From Harmothoe impar (Eukaryota > Annelida > Polychaeta > Phyllodocida > Polynoidae): a DNA stretch of 64,000 bases. Shown in pieces: positions 35,235 to 48,600 of this stretch. The notes beneath the pieces are model-generated. The model worked only from the letters and a program-made list of their open reading frames with translations. It searched no databases and was not told the origin of the DNA. The DNA lies in NCBI GenBank assembly GCA_947462335.1, contig OX381709.1, positions 64,038,609 through 64,102,608 of the forward strand, in the 5' to 3' direction. The position numbers and the translations under genes were made by a program. The first letter of the stretch is position 1, and the number at the start of each line of letters is the position of its first letter.

Positions 35235-35533
35235 GGTAGTGCTCATTTTTTAACAACAGGGGGGGGGGCGGAGAGATTTTGCGCGGAGCGCGCGAAATTT
35301 TTTCACCCCTCCCCCGCTAGAGGGGTCGAAATTTGTTACCCACCCCCCCCCCCCCCGGCAGGCCAAAAGTCGCGCGCGTTCGCGCCCCTTTGTAGCATAG
35401 TAACGCGCGGGCTTTTCCCCTCAAAACAGGTTGAATTTTTTTCACCCCCCCCCCCCAAGAGGGGTCTAAATTTTTTACCCCCCCCCCCCCAAATCCACCA
35501 CCTCCCCCCTGTTGTTAACAAATGAGCACTCCC
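35235..35533. mobile_element. GGGAGTG poly-C MITE, full copy, TAA target
   Basis: Left end GGTAGTGCTCATTTTTTAAC and right end GTTAACAAATGAGCACTCCC are inverted copies, flanked by TAA on both sides (35232-35234 and 35534-35536). The 299-bp body is made of C runs, a palindromic GCGCGG-rich block and GTAGCATAGTAACGCG. The 3-bp TWA target suggests a PIF/Harbinger-type origin. Confidence 0.85.
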
Positions 35534-37223
35534 TAACTAGCCAGAGCTACTTCTGTCTGAAAATGGCCCGCGGGTATTTTGGGAAACATAGAACACAATA
35601 CTTATTGATGCCTGCAATGTTAATTCATTGCTTAGTGTCGTATCGATCACCACTATCATCAACACGGGACACCGGGGGCAGTTTAATTGAATTCCGGCTG
35701 CCATGGCCAAGAACTAGAACTAGGACAGGTCTACAGGGTACAGGTTTATCATAGGGGATCGGGAGCTGGGAATGTAGACTGGACACTGATGGCTTACTGA
35801 ACACCAATATATACAGCCTCTCCGACCCCCTAACTTTCCCCTCTGTTGATCAATAATGTCTCATCAGGGCACTATACCGGGACTACAAGGATGCCTACAG
35901 ACCCGACAGTACAGTAATCTTTATATTGAGCCGTCAGTATATGATTATATCATGACATTGATGACCACAAGGTAACTAGTTAGATGAGTCTAGATATTGA
36001 TGTAACTGAACCTATTGAACCGTATTAACCCTGGACCTCGCATCTAACTCTATCTTTATTTGGAGTCTATATGTTTATATTTGCTTTAGGACGATTTTAC
36101 TTCCCAAAAAGGTCCAATTTGCTTCATAGGTGAGGTCCACTGATGGGCAAGGTTAATTACTATACAATGATCCATATCACGAGGTACACAAGTTATGGAT
36201 GCATACTAGTCTCAAACAGCCCTGCGACTGGCTCGATACCTACTACGAGCCAAGTACAGGCTAGATGCATACTGGAAATGTTCATACCATGCCAATATGT
36301 CACATCCCGTTTAGTCTGGGCGTTATTTGATAGCTGGAATGTCGGGACGCTTAGTGTCGGGGAGTTGTTGGGTGGTGTTGGCAACATATTGGCAGTATAC
36401 AGTATACATACTATCCTATATGAGATGTCACACATTAGGCACCAGGTCATTCAGTGGTATGAGAGCTATTACACACCAGTATTTGGACACATCATGAAGC
36501 ATGGTGGTGCACCGTCCCTAACCCTACTCCACCTAATGTGTGCGTCCAGCGGATATTGAAGTGAGATAGATGGAGTATACATGGGTGTGAGATAGTGGGC
36601 GCAAATAATGAAAAAGGTTTTTAAAGCTTAAAGTGAGTATGTCCGATGATTATGGCTCACAAATCGATCTCCTCAAAATAGGGGCACGATGTTCACTATG
36701 ACAACAGTAAAGTTGCTACCTACATTATTTGATCTAATTCCCTATAATTTTGCTTGTTAATCAGTCTGACCGTACGTAAGATCTATGCTCAATGTGCTAC
36801 TTTTGGAGGGCAGTTTCACGCTTTAATTTCACCCAAAAAGACAATGGCTGGCTCTTACTACCAATCGATTACATTTTACACTGTTTCAAGCACATTTTTA
36901 TAAAGTAAGATTTTTTTTTGGGGGGGGGGTGGAGAAATCGGACATTTATTTATCGCAACTTTATTCACTTCCCATTATTGCAGTACAAAAATTCTTAGCT
37001 AATTCTTTTTCTACAGAGTTATCATACAGTGTCCATAGCCGGGGTCCATATGGAGTACGGTACTACAAGGTTCATGGGCCCCATGGGGGAGTGTGGTACT
37101 TGGTAGTCGTTGACCTGCCTTCAATGCTGTGTGTCATGATCCCATCTATTACTGGTACAAACAGCGGCGAGTGCCCTCTGGCATTATGTCACATATAGCT
37201 GACGGCATAACGTGCACATGGCT

Positions 37224-37631
37224 CCCGGGGGGGCCACTCCCTCAGATTTGAATACCATGTGTGAACACGATTCCAAGGGAAAGGGTCCGTTTTTGGGTCC
37301 TAGGCACGGGCCCGCGAGGGCCCTTGATAAGGGGTGCTTTTTAGTCAAATTTTGGGGAAAAGGGGTACATTTTCAGAGCTTTAAAGGGTAATTTTTACTT
37401 TTTTCCCATATAATATTTCTTGGTCACCCCTGAGAAGGGGATTTTTTTCAGGGTCACCCATAATTAGGGTATATATTTCAGGGTCATCTGTGATTTAGGT
37501 CTGTTTTCTTGCTAATTTTCCCTTGAAAAGAGTATGTTTTTTGAAATTTTTGCCCCTTGATAAGGGTACCAGATTTGAGGTGATGTTCACACATAGTGAC
37601 TATAGAAAAGATAGGGAGTGGCCCCCCCGGG
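37224..37631. mobile_element. MITE, TIR CCCGGGGGGGCCACTCCCT, 8-bp target duplication
   Basis: The 19-bp ends are perfect inverted copies (37224-37242 and 37613-37631). A perfect 8-bp direct repeat ACATGGCT flanks it (37216-37223 and 37632-37639). The interior repeats GGGTCACC and AAGGGGTAC-like words. An 8-bp duplication points to a hAT-type transposase acting in trans. Confidence 0.95.
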
Positions 37632-40600
37632 ACATGGCTGCGACATGTGTGTGTATTGATAAGCCATACATCCAGCCACTTAACTACCAGGGGGGACAAC
37701 ATGTAGTACAACACCACAAATACATGTCTGTCTGGAATCTGTGTTAAAACACACTTACAGCTAACAATGGGGCTTTTAATTTTATTCACAGATGCAATTC
37801 TTAACGCGCGCGCGTGTGCTGGAGCCTCGTTGGCTGCATCAGGAAAGGGCAGCAAAAAGAGCTTTAAATCCTTCCCCCACACGACGGAACAACAAAAACA
37901 TACTTAAAATGTCATCATTTGCCACTAAAATAACATCGCTGCTGTCCTAATAGCATTTTAAAGGTTGTTTGACACTAAATACCTAGCTCTAGTGTCTGCT
38001 CTCAAATAACAGCCACATAGAGTGGGAGTTACCCTTGGCCATGCAGTTCTTAGGAATGTAAAACACTAGCATGCCTATTTGAAAAATGCTAACTTATCAT
38101 GTATCAACACCTATTAAAGTATGTCTCTCATCGAGGCCAAGTCCCTGGGCTCGGGCCAGATACCGAGAAACTATAAAGATACTCCTATGGGCCAAGTGAT
38201 GAAAACGTTCTCTGGCTCCCTCATTATTCCTACAATATAATATACTGCATGTTCTTTCTCTTTTTTTCCGAGTGTCAGTATCAACACACTGCTGGCCTTG
38301 TGTTTCCCCCCTGAATACATACTTCATGTTTCTGTTCAGTACTGGCCCAGACCTGTTTTTCTTTCTTCTTTTGTTTTGTTCAAATTAATCAAGTATAATT
38401 ACGAGAATAACAAGTCGTTTATTTGCGGTGGGATGCCAAGGATAACAAAGGGATGATATTAAGCACGAGGGAAAAAAAGCATGAAAAAAGAGGCCGTGGA
38501 GGAGAAAGAAGATTGGATGTGTAGAGCGGGAAAGGGGGTGGAAAAGGGTGAGATTAGTAGCGCCTTTTCTGTGGGCACTGAGTGAGAGTTGGGGTAGTAC
38601 TAGGGGCAGCAAGGGCAGAGGCAGTTCAGGGGTGCCTTGTGCTAGATGGGGCAGGCAAGACTTGGGGAGTGCAGCTCCACATGTTAATCATATATCACCA
38701 GCAAGCCTCCTTTACCCCAGAGGCCGGCGGGTATCCAGCTGCAGCAGCAGCAGCGGCAACCCAACCCACCCCTACAGCTCCCCTTCAACATAGTTATATC
38801 CAATAGCACCTCACCTCTATCCCCCATACACTAGCCTGTCTGCATAATGCATTAACTAGTTGTGTAACCATTACCCCACAGGTGTTTGCTACATTGATAT
38901 TAACCACTACAATAACACCCTACCCCCTACCCATCAGTCTAAATCTAACCTACTCGACCTGCCTGTTAATGTTGGTGTTGTACACATGCACTAAGGACAC
39001 TACCACAGAGAGTCTGAGAGTGATACTTTTATTTATTTGCTTGGTGGCTGTGTGTTTTTCTCTGTGTGTAAACAGTTGCGGGTTGTGGTGTTAACCCGGA
39101 GCTGAGCCGTGAGCTACACGGTGTGAGCTGCTCATCACGGCCGGTAATTCCTCATGCATTACTCAGGAGCAGCTCCCCATGCCGGCAATAACTGTGAGCG
39201 GCCTACCAGGTGATAAAATGACGGCCTGACTAAAGGTAGGGCGCCTATCGGTGTGGATGGTAGTAGCTTTACTGAGTCTACAGGAATGCACAGAGCACTC
39301 TGCTCATTCTGCTCAGTCTATCTCTATCTATAGCACTTACAGGTCCAATGTCAACAGCCATTCTTCATCCATCAGACCAGTTATTGTCTCCTCCAATGAA
39401 AGCCTTACGTGGTCGTGGATGTAAAGGCTCGTTGCATTCGGTTATTGTTGATCCAGGCTGTGCATATTCATTATGCAGGATGAATACCCCATGATATAAT
39501 CTCATACAGTTGCTGTATAGTCTATCCTCTGAGTCACATATGATATGTGGCCTATATACGCGAGGTTTTACGGTTGGTTCCACATACAGGATGGCTGAAT
39601 CTCCAAGGAGTTCTTAAACGCCTATAAAGTATATGCATAGGGCAGAGGCAACCCCAGGTCTGCATTATACTGTTCCCAAAGGGCAGGCCATTAATCACAC
39701 TGTACAGGACTGTGGTATCAGGGAGGGCATTCTATGGTATACATATTTATAAAGTAAAGTATACTACCTATAAATGGAACTGACAAGTCACGGTGCCTCT
39801 TATACGAAGAGCAATGAACACCTAATGAGCCTATACAATTGTGCGCAGGTTCTACAACGGCCTCATACTGGATGTTACTGAACTATCACTGTCCATAAGG
39901 GTTGCAAAATTCCCCTGCTTATACAAGTACTATACGCATACATTCATCTCTTAACAGTTAGTGTACTACATATACTGTACTAATGCGACCAGGTGCTTGT
40001 CCTATCGCCAGTCCTGAGGTGATTATCATTAAATTGGTACCCACCATTTTAATGTGTATCTCTAACAAAATCTGCAAATGCAAACCATATCTAAATCATT
40101 CCCCAACGCTTATTAAGTGCTATATTCAGTCAATTTGGGGATCAATGAACATGTGGTTCAGTTCTGGGTACAGAAGCAGCTGGCACTGGGTGGCTAATTT
40201 GGTGTAGTAAGTCAATTATGTGCTAACCTGGCAGGCCCATTCTACCATCCATGAATGATCGATCCATTTTAAATGTGATCATGAGAATAGCGTCAATCCA
40301 ACTGTGCCATTTGATTGAGATCGGGAATGAAGTTATCAGATGAGGTGCTCCATATGCATGTGCCATTGCCATAGTCATTTATCAACTACCGGTATGTAAA
40401 TGCAGCAATAACAGCGATATTTGCGGTACCAACGATCACTTTGAAATGAACGAATCCGATTGCTCCTATTTAATCGGCACTTCATTATGACCAAACCCGT
40501 CTATTCATGGGTAGGAGCTGCATGTGCATGTACATGGGTTCTTGTGTATGCCCATACTATATAATATCGGTATGGTGCTAGGTCATTGAGGTTTACCGAA

Positions 40601-42209
40601 GGTCAGGCGGGTTGGCGAGGTGGCCGGACATTGGCAGCTTTGTGTATTTTATGGAGGGAGGGGGGCGGCAGTAACTGATGGTGCTTGACATGGTTAGCGT
40701 CTTTTTCATTTTTTTCCCTTCATGAATATGCTGGTATAGGGGTGTGCGATATCAATATGTATAAAAAGACATAGAGGGGAAGACGTATTGTTCTCACAGA
40801 CAGTCTTCGCTTATAAATGTATTAGCCTGAGGCGCCGACATCTTTTTATGATTAACTGTTACCTGGCCAGGTAAATCTACCTGAGTAGGTGGCTGAAACA
40901 GGTGTGGTCGCCCTGACACCTGGCGAGCCAAGCTCTAGAATCCCATTCACACACTGCCTTTAGGGCATTGAACATGCTACATATTCAGTCCAGGTCGTTG
41001 CACAATTGTTTATGTTCTTGGAATTGGACTGGGCTGGAGCTATCTATAGATCATATGCTAATGATGCATTTAACAAGTCGTCCTGTAGTCGTTGTAAGGA
41101 TGGACACCACACAATGGGGTTCAGTGGGATTCATGGCCAACTTTGGGACCATTTGATCTGACTAATTCAGGCTGATGGCCCTTGACAGACCCATTATTGA
41201 GTTGCTATGCTCTCCATTAGGTGAATTTGTGCAATTATGCAGAGGGTGTGAAGGCTCTTGCCAATGCTATATTTATATTCTTTCACCTGTAGAAATGTGA
41301 AGGCCATTGGCCAGATACATTTAACATATACACTGGAGTTAATTCCTTCATTTCTTACCTAGCTCCAGACACAGTAATAGTGGCCAATATATTCTGTATA
41401 TTGACCATATTAACAACTGCTCAGAGCGCACTAAACATTAAAAGCACCAATCCCCTTGATTACAGACAACCCTCTGCTGTGTCCAGGCAGCCAGACTCTT
41501 GAGACTACCAAAATAGTCAGGCTTCTCAGTAGACATTACTAGCGGGAATTAGCGATGTTTCACACCTGATGGTTTGACAAAGTTGAGGGACAGTGCCTGG
41601 TGGGAGAGGAGGAGGCCAACTGGGCGGCCTAAATTAGGCCCTGTCGCTCTAGTCCCCTGACAATCAAAGTGGCTGGAGACGCTGCGTGACCTTCCTGCAG
41701 CTGAAAAGTGGTTTTAATGAACTACTCGGAGCTGCTCCACCTCAGGCCTTTGTCTCCCAGACCAGCGTCTACCTCTCACATTAAATCCACTCTGCCCGGG
41801 TGAGCAGGAACAGCCAACTAGCGTCCTAATCAGACCCACCCGTCTTAGCTCTCCTATTTCCAATATTAATTTCATCACCTCCAAACCAGACCAATCCCAA
41901 CAGGTCCTGTCTATTTTTTGGGGTGCGTCTAATAATATTGTTTTACCTCAGCTCTCGGCGAGCGGGGGCTTCAGGTAAATCATACCTGTGTGTTACAGTA
42001 TTTACTGTGGCATGGCATCTAACAGTTGACAGTTTGACATAGAAGCATGAAAATGCCGACTGGAGGAGGGTAGAACTATGGCTGCAGTCTCTCTCTCTGA
42101 CAGTCCAAACAAGGGGCGTTAGGTTGACACACAGGTGTGCTTGGACTTTAAGGCATTCATGAGAAAACATATAGTAGTCAAACTCAAACGACTTCTATTC
42201 CCTATCCCA

Positions 42210-42552
42210 CAGTGTTGCCAAAATGACGCCGGCACGCCGGCTAGAATCTTAATGGCCGGCGTAGAGCCTTAGGACGCAGGCCACAATGGCCTGCCATGAC
42301 CTCAGCTTCCTAATGGTGAAAGAATTTTTCAAATCGGTCAATTATAGGCGAAGATAGGGCCATATTTGTAAGATTTGTTATATTAATACCTTTTCAATAT
42401 CATTTAAGTTTGGCATAACACAAAACAAGTTATAATGAAGTTAATGAAATATTGAAATTCAAATGGCCTGCGTGAGAAGGAAATGGCCCGCGTAAGACGC
42501 CATGACGCAGGCCAACGTGGCCTGCGTCAAGAAAAAGTTTTCGGCAACACTG
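42210..42552. mobile_element. hAT-like MITE, TIR CAGTGTTGCC, copy 1
   Basis: Ends CAGTGTTGCCAAAATGACG and TTTTCGGCAACACTG are inverted copies. A perfect 9-bp direct repeat CCTATCCCA flanks it (42201-42209 and 42553-42561). The ends and the target length fit hAT elements, which usually give 8 bp. The interior has repeated GGCCTGCGT and GACGCAGGCC words, giving strong internal hairpins. It has no ORF. Confidence 0.92.
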
Positions 42553-43163
42553 CCTATCCCATGACAACATGATAAAGCTGTAGCAATAAATTATAATGGT
42601 GCCATTCGTACAGGGTCGGTTAAAGTCCAGGCCTCAGATGTCAGAGGAACCCAATACTGGTGTGCTATACGGAGTCGGGGGGGGGGGGGGAGGGGGCTGT
42701 TATGTCAGGCACAGTTTCGTAAAGTATAGAACGCAGGAGTTACTTGACACGCTTTTGACGTAACGGTAACTAAAGCAATTACCCTAATGATGTAAGCTGA
42801 AGACGGAAACCAATGAAACCACACCAATCTTACCTGTACATAATAATTGACCACACGGACAACCCACCTTGATTCTGCTACCTTCGTTGCCTCTCGTTTG
42901 CTGTTTATAACTCTAACGTTAAAATGAATTTCATACTACTAAGGACAAAATAGGAATGATGCAAATGTAGGATGAGTGCCTCTCCTGCTTTGCCGAATCG
43001 CTAAACTACCATTGTGACGCCTATGGCACGTTATCTATCCAACTAATAGATCTGACGGAGGTATAAAACACGCCTACGCAAATACACAACCTGTGTTACT
43101 GTCAGCATCAACCACCAAAGAGCGATAGCAGCCAGTGCTGTCACTAGGTACTGTATACATATA

Positions 43164-43472
43164 CAGGGTTCCCACAAAAATTTCAGTTAGAAATTCCATG
43201 GCATTCCATGACAAAATCTCAATTTTTCCATGACATTTATGACATTTTTGTGGGGGGTTTGGGGCTTGGCCCCTGAGAAAATGTCTATAATCTAGAAAGC
43301 AAACGGTACATTCTCAGAGATTTTGTGATATTAATTCTATAATTCATGACATTCCATGACATTCCATGACACACAGCAAATTTTAACAAAAGTCCATGAC
43401 ATTCAATGAATTTCCATGACAGCTTTCAAATTCCATGACATTCCATGATTTCCATGACTTGTGGGAACCCTG
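43164..43472. mobile_element. MITE, TIR CAGGGTTCCCACAA
   Basis: Left CAGGGTTCCCACAA and right TTGTGGGAACCCTG are perfect inverted copies. The interior is built from repeated TTCCATGACATT words, a design like that of the element at 12583 (TTCCCTGACATT). No clear target duplication was found. Confidence 0.85.
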
Positions 43473-45067
43473 ATATATTAAGGTGGGTGTCTACGATGGA
43501 AAAAATGTACACCCAAGTAAATCTGAATATTTTTGGACCACAATAGATGCCCAGCGTAAACGCTGCACCGTACAATAGCAACTCAGCCTGAAGATTAGAC
43601 CAGATAGAGAAGTGGATGTCCTGTATATCCTTCGGTACACAACGCTGAATATCATGCATTTGAGAATGGATTGGGGGAGTCACTTAATACATGTACAGTC
43701 TTATTTGTCTGTATATTGGAAACTAATTCACCCCTCAATTTAATTCCCTGAAGATTTGGCAAGAATCTCGCACTGTGCCCTAAAGTTTAACAATGGAACT
43801 AATTACATGTACCCGGTATACATTATCTTTAGTCTACTAAAGTTACAGGGGAACTCCCAGAGTGATCTCTACCCGGGGGATCTCTACAACTGTCCCGTCC
43901 TGCCAGTTTTAGACAAAGAGGCCTCCGTTGAGTCACGCCCAAGACCAAGAGCAACTGCTACATGTCGACCCAGTGACATACACACCCCGCTGCCTGAGTC
44001 ACAACAACGTGCACCCGGGGCCATGCCTTCTCTCACTAGTCTCACCACAACTAGACTCCCCTTAGGGAATTTCAGTCAATGTTGGATAGAGTGAGTCCAC
44101 CACCTTGTCTAATATTGCCTGTCTTCTGGTCAACACTAGAGACCTGTAGTGCGTCCGTTCTATATACACTCATCAAGTGGGTTGGAATGATACTTTAACT
44201 TTGTGAAAATAATTGCGATATGCATCATTTAAGGCGTGTCATGCCCGCCTACAGACCCCCATGCGTAGCTAAGGCTGGCCCAAGTCTAGCTCTAGAGAGT
44301 CGGGTTTCTATGTCAAGATACAGAGCTGCTATACAAGACTCCCACGTCCAGTGATGACGATCAACTCATAAAGTACAGCCACTGCACCCAATATCTCAGT
44401 GAGACCCGCCCCATTCACACAACATAGATAAAGCAGCCCACGCCTGACACAAATAACCATCCCACGCCTCAATACCAATAATACCCCCCCCCCCAAACCA
44501 CCAACGCCATGCTATACATACCGTATACTGAGTTGATTTCTTTTTTCCCCTCCTTCAGAGATGCTTTATAATCAAATGAGTATTCTAGGAGACCTAGGCT
44601 AGAGTGACCTTGGGTTTCGAGTGGGTGAGGACTGGACTCAGATAACATATGATATTTGTATTTTCCTAGCCTAACACATTTACTAGACAAGATGTAAGAG
44701 AACATCCGGTAAGAACAATATTGTTTCTAAATGCAATTCTCTTGCTTTCTAAAAATGAATGGCTACCTGATGGCGAGGAGGCTCTATCGTTTTAATCAAA
44801 TCGGCGTTGTGATCTGCTGCTATTTTTTACTGTTTCCCTTTGTTGTTACAACTCGCCCACCATGCCCGCCTCAGTGCGAGTCGGTCTGTCTGTGCGAGCA
44901 GCTCACAAAATGTGCCATGGTTACCATCCTAATCACCTGTCTAGCAGCTGACTAATTTTCTAATTACCAGGATGACAAAAACCCAACGGCAGCCACCATG
45001 ACTGCTGCCTGAGATTGGCCCTGCCACCAGCTTCCTACACAAGCCTCACAACAGTCGGCTATTTGTA

Positions 45068-45263
45068 CCGTAAGTTCTCTCGCGGAAGCCACGGCTTGTA
45101 TGACGCCAGTGCGGCTTAATTAGTATAGGATTCTAAAAAGATAGGGGTGCCATTTATACGCAGTACAAAAGTAGCCAAAGTCAGACCTCAGGTGTGGTTT
45201 ATAGGATTTGTCAAAGTTAGGGCTTACCCCTGGGTTACGCTTATAACACGAGGATATTTACGG
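45068..45263. mobile_element. TA-target MITE of the GTATAAGCCGC family
   Basis: It starts CCGTAAGTTCTCTCGCGG and ends AGGATATTTACGG, with TA on both sides. Internally it contains GTGCGGCTTA and TTATAGGATT words shared with the copies at 56069 and 63060. Confidence 0.6.
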
Positions 45264-45305
45264 TAGTCATAGTAAAGGCCAGGAATATTAAAGGTACTTT
45301 CTGAG

Positions 45306-45657
45306 CAGTGTTGCCGAATACTTTTTCTTAGCCCAGGCCACTTTGGCCTGCGTCATGGCATCTTACGCAGGCCATTTCCTTCTCACGCAGGCCATATGAA
45401 TTTCAATATTTCATAAACTTCATTATAACTTGTTTTGTGTTATGCCAAACTTAAATGATATTGAAAAGGTATTAATATAACAAATCTCACAAATATGGCC
45501 CTATCTTCGCTTCTAATTGACCGATTTGAAAAATTCTTTCACCATTAGGAAGCTGAGATCATGGCAGGCCATTGTGGCATGCGAGTGCGTCCTAAGGACC
45601 TACCCCGGCCATTAAGATTCTACGCCGGCAAAAGCCGGCGTCATTTCGGCAACACTG
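45306..45657. mobile_element. hAT-like MITE, TIR CAGTGTTGCC, copy 2
   Basis: Same family as 42210-42552 but in the opposite orientation: the GACGCCGGC block is now at the right end. Ends CAGTGTTGCCGAA and TTCGGCAACACTG. A flanking CTGAG repeat is offset, so the target duplication is imperfect. Confidence 0.9.
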
Positions 45658-48600
45658 CCTGAGCATTAAAGTTTCATTGTGTTGCATGTGTTAAGGTTAG
45701 TGTTAAGTATGTCTCATCTTGGTCCCTTTCCCGTTCATATTTGGGACTGTGCCCATAAAATGTGCCCAGTGCCAAACCTGCAAAGAACGATGAAAATAGA
45801 ACTCAGTCGTAAACCTCTCCTCTGTCTAAGGATTGGAAATAAATTTAAGAAGAAAGGATATGAGACTGCTCATGTTGGGAAAAACCACCAAACGGCAATA
45901 AAAGCAACAGGTCGGAACGAGTGCCTCAGTCCCCCTCCCCCCCCCCCTTACCCGCCCACGTTCTTTTAACAGTGTAGAGGTTATTTGACATTCTAGATCA
46001 GCTAGTAAACACTAGCGGACTACGAAGGTGACTGGTTTGCATGGGTTATTATTTGATGAGGATATTGCCCATCCACACGTCAATGCAGCACTAGATGCAG
46101 CATTGTCCTATTGTCCCCTCGCCCTTTGCCCACACGCGACAGGTGACGAAGAACCCCCCCCCCCTCCCCCTCCCCCCGCCACTCCCCTGTCTCCTCCAGC
46201 GGCACACGCACAAAGCGGTCAAACAAGCAAATGGACTCTCTGTGTTGAAATGTCCAACTCTGTTTGTCCCAAAGAAAACAACATAAAAAATGTGTGTTGA
46301 ATGACCTAAGCTGTCCTATTATCCTGAGGAAAAGAAAGCAAGACGCTGGAAATCCATAAGGATTTTTCAAGTTTATCAGCGCCATTAACCAGCAGCTCAT
46401 TAACCCAGTTTACAAAGGGCATGGGTAGGGGGACCTCGTATGTCAGCAGTGTAAAGTACTACATCTACAAAGACATCCACAGCTACCTGGCCCATCACAG
46501 CACCAACGCTATCGACCCACCCGACCCCAAATGGCATGGATAACGTCTAGTGTTCACACTACGTCTACCCCTCCTTACACCTAACCCTGAATAATCCAAC
46601 AGCCTTGTGCTGGAGTCACACCCTGGAGGATCATGTCCATGCCACCTCCATGTGTGTGTGAAGCCTTAACGCTGCGGCTAATAGCGTTCAAGTCCTCAGC
46701 TCATAACTGTATGTAATGTACCCCTGGGGCCTGCCGCGACAGGGATGGCAGTGAGGAGTAATATTCCCCCATGACTCGGCGACCCACACTGATGGACCAT
46801 GACATTTGGTGCAATAACAAAGCGGCAGTCTCCTGTGTCGTTTTCTTTTAACTCCACGACTATTAAATCCTACCCTCGAGATCGATGCATCATATCGCAC
46901 TGGGAATCATAACTCAGTGTTCCCGGGTTCAACATCCTCCATGACTGTTTTATTTAACAATCACTACCAACTACCGGGTAGATCTGTCAATACTATAATT
47001 ATTGATAGTATCCTGGTGTGTGTGAATCATAAGAAATGGGGACCGATGAAATACAATTGTCAAGGGGGGTGGGGCCTGTTTCTTTTTTTATCCGACCATT
47101 TCTCCAGCACCGTAAAAGAGGTTCCTCCTATTGACGATGTCTATCCACATTTCCAGGATTCCATTTCGTTCCAAGCATCTCTTTATCGCTGTCGTTTTAG
47201 TAGCACAGACTCCCTACAGACTACACATACTGACTGCGCATTACAGAACCGTAGATGGGTTCCTGGGAAGATAGTAGATTCTAAAGTGTTCATAAGAATC
47301 CAGACTAGGTCCACACGTGACATTCACGCAGATGTTTATTACTACATGTAAACAGTCAGTGAGTCCCCCTTGTTGAACAGGTCTAAAGAATGTTGTCATC
47401 CATCCATGCATCTCACTCAGGCAGTGCAGACTAGTATTAAGCTAGCCCTAGATGCTATCCTATGGCTATGGTTTGGAGAAGGAAAAAAGGGCTGTAGAGG
47501 GTTGGGTTGGGGGAGGAGGTATAATAACAGGCTCTCTTGGAGGTAGGTCTCTAATGCAGGTCATGGTGGGCACCTTTTCATGTGTGCCGCCCAGGAGCCA
47601 GACGAGGAACTGCGGGGTCAGAGGGTGGAGGTTGGGGTGAAGGTGGAGGGGACAGAACGGGAGAGGGGGGCTCTGAGGACACTCGGCTAGTAATAGCTGC
47701 CTCGTCCGATTGGACAACGTGACTGGTAGCGTGACCCATGCACGGGGCGGATATAACCGGAGCACACACCCTCAACTCTGCCATCTCATTTCTCAGCCTG
47801 CTAAAAGCTTTCAGACGGTCTCACCAGAGATGTGGATTCTATAGAGCTGGTATCACCATCAAGGCTGGCCATGCACATTCTATTATCATTAGGCCATAGC
47901 ATGTGTTGTCGGGGCCTGTGTGTTTCTACATGTCTATACTCTAAATCCTAGGGTACTGGCTGACACAATAAGCAATGTACACCATATGTACCAGAGGACA
48001 TATACAATGTATTTTAACATAGCCCTGTATCTTGATCTCTGCCTAAAAGATGTTTATTTTGTACCAGACACGAAACACCAACTACCATCTCCATTTTCTC
48101 CAATACTGCCCTATTTGGAGGGCAGTAATAATACAGCAGGTAATAGGAGAATGTTACTATACCCTCGGGCTGTAGTTACTACACCCAGGGAGCCCGACCC
48201 ACTGATACCTACTTGTACATGGAAGTCTGTCTGTTTGTCTTCATAGACCTGCTCAATTACCATAAAACCTACATAAACGAGCGACTCTGCTGGTTCTTGG
48301 GATGTAGCGACTACTGTGCCTTTATTGACTATTGATTTATATGTAGGAGTGGGTCGGGGTCTTATCGTTGTCACAAGATTATACTAAAATGTGCCGATGC
48401 TGCTATTGTGGATAGAATAGATCCTTGCCAGTCCATATATACAATACATGACTCGTTTTATGCTCTTGTCATACCAACATGTACCAAATTCTGAACGTCC
48501 ATTAGGCATTGTTCTCAGCAAATAAGGGCGAACCATGATGCTAGATAATGATGCCGTGTCTAGTTGGCAGTGGTTCTTTAGTCGACCTTTAAAGACATCA

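Noticed and set aside
36143..36559. 138-codon ORF in the ABHD17 intron
   Set aside because: No recognisable domain, hydrophobic pattern or splice context; probably chance.
38722..38760. Short CAG run that might encode polyglutamine
   Set aside because: Only about five units, in no supported exon.
46028..46400. Proline-run frames on both strands
   Set aside because: Produced by C-rich and G-rich tracts; no conserved domain.
47452..47784. Overlapping frames with proline-rich ends
   Set aside because: Mutual shadows over a GC-rich stretch of the ABHD17 intron.
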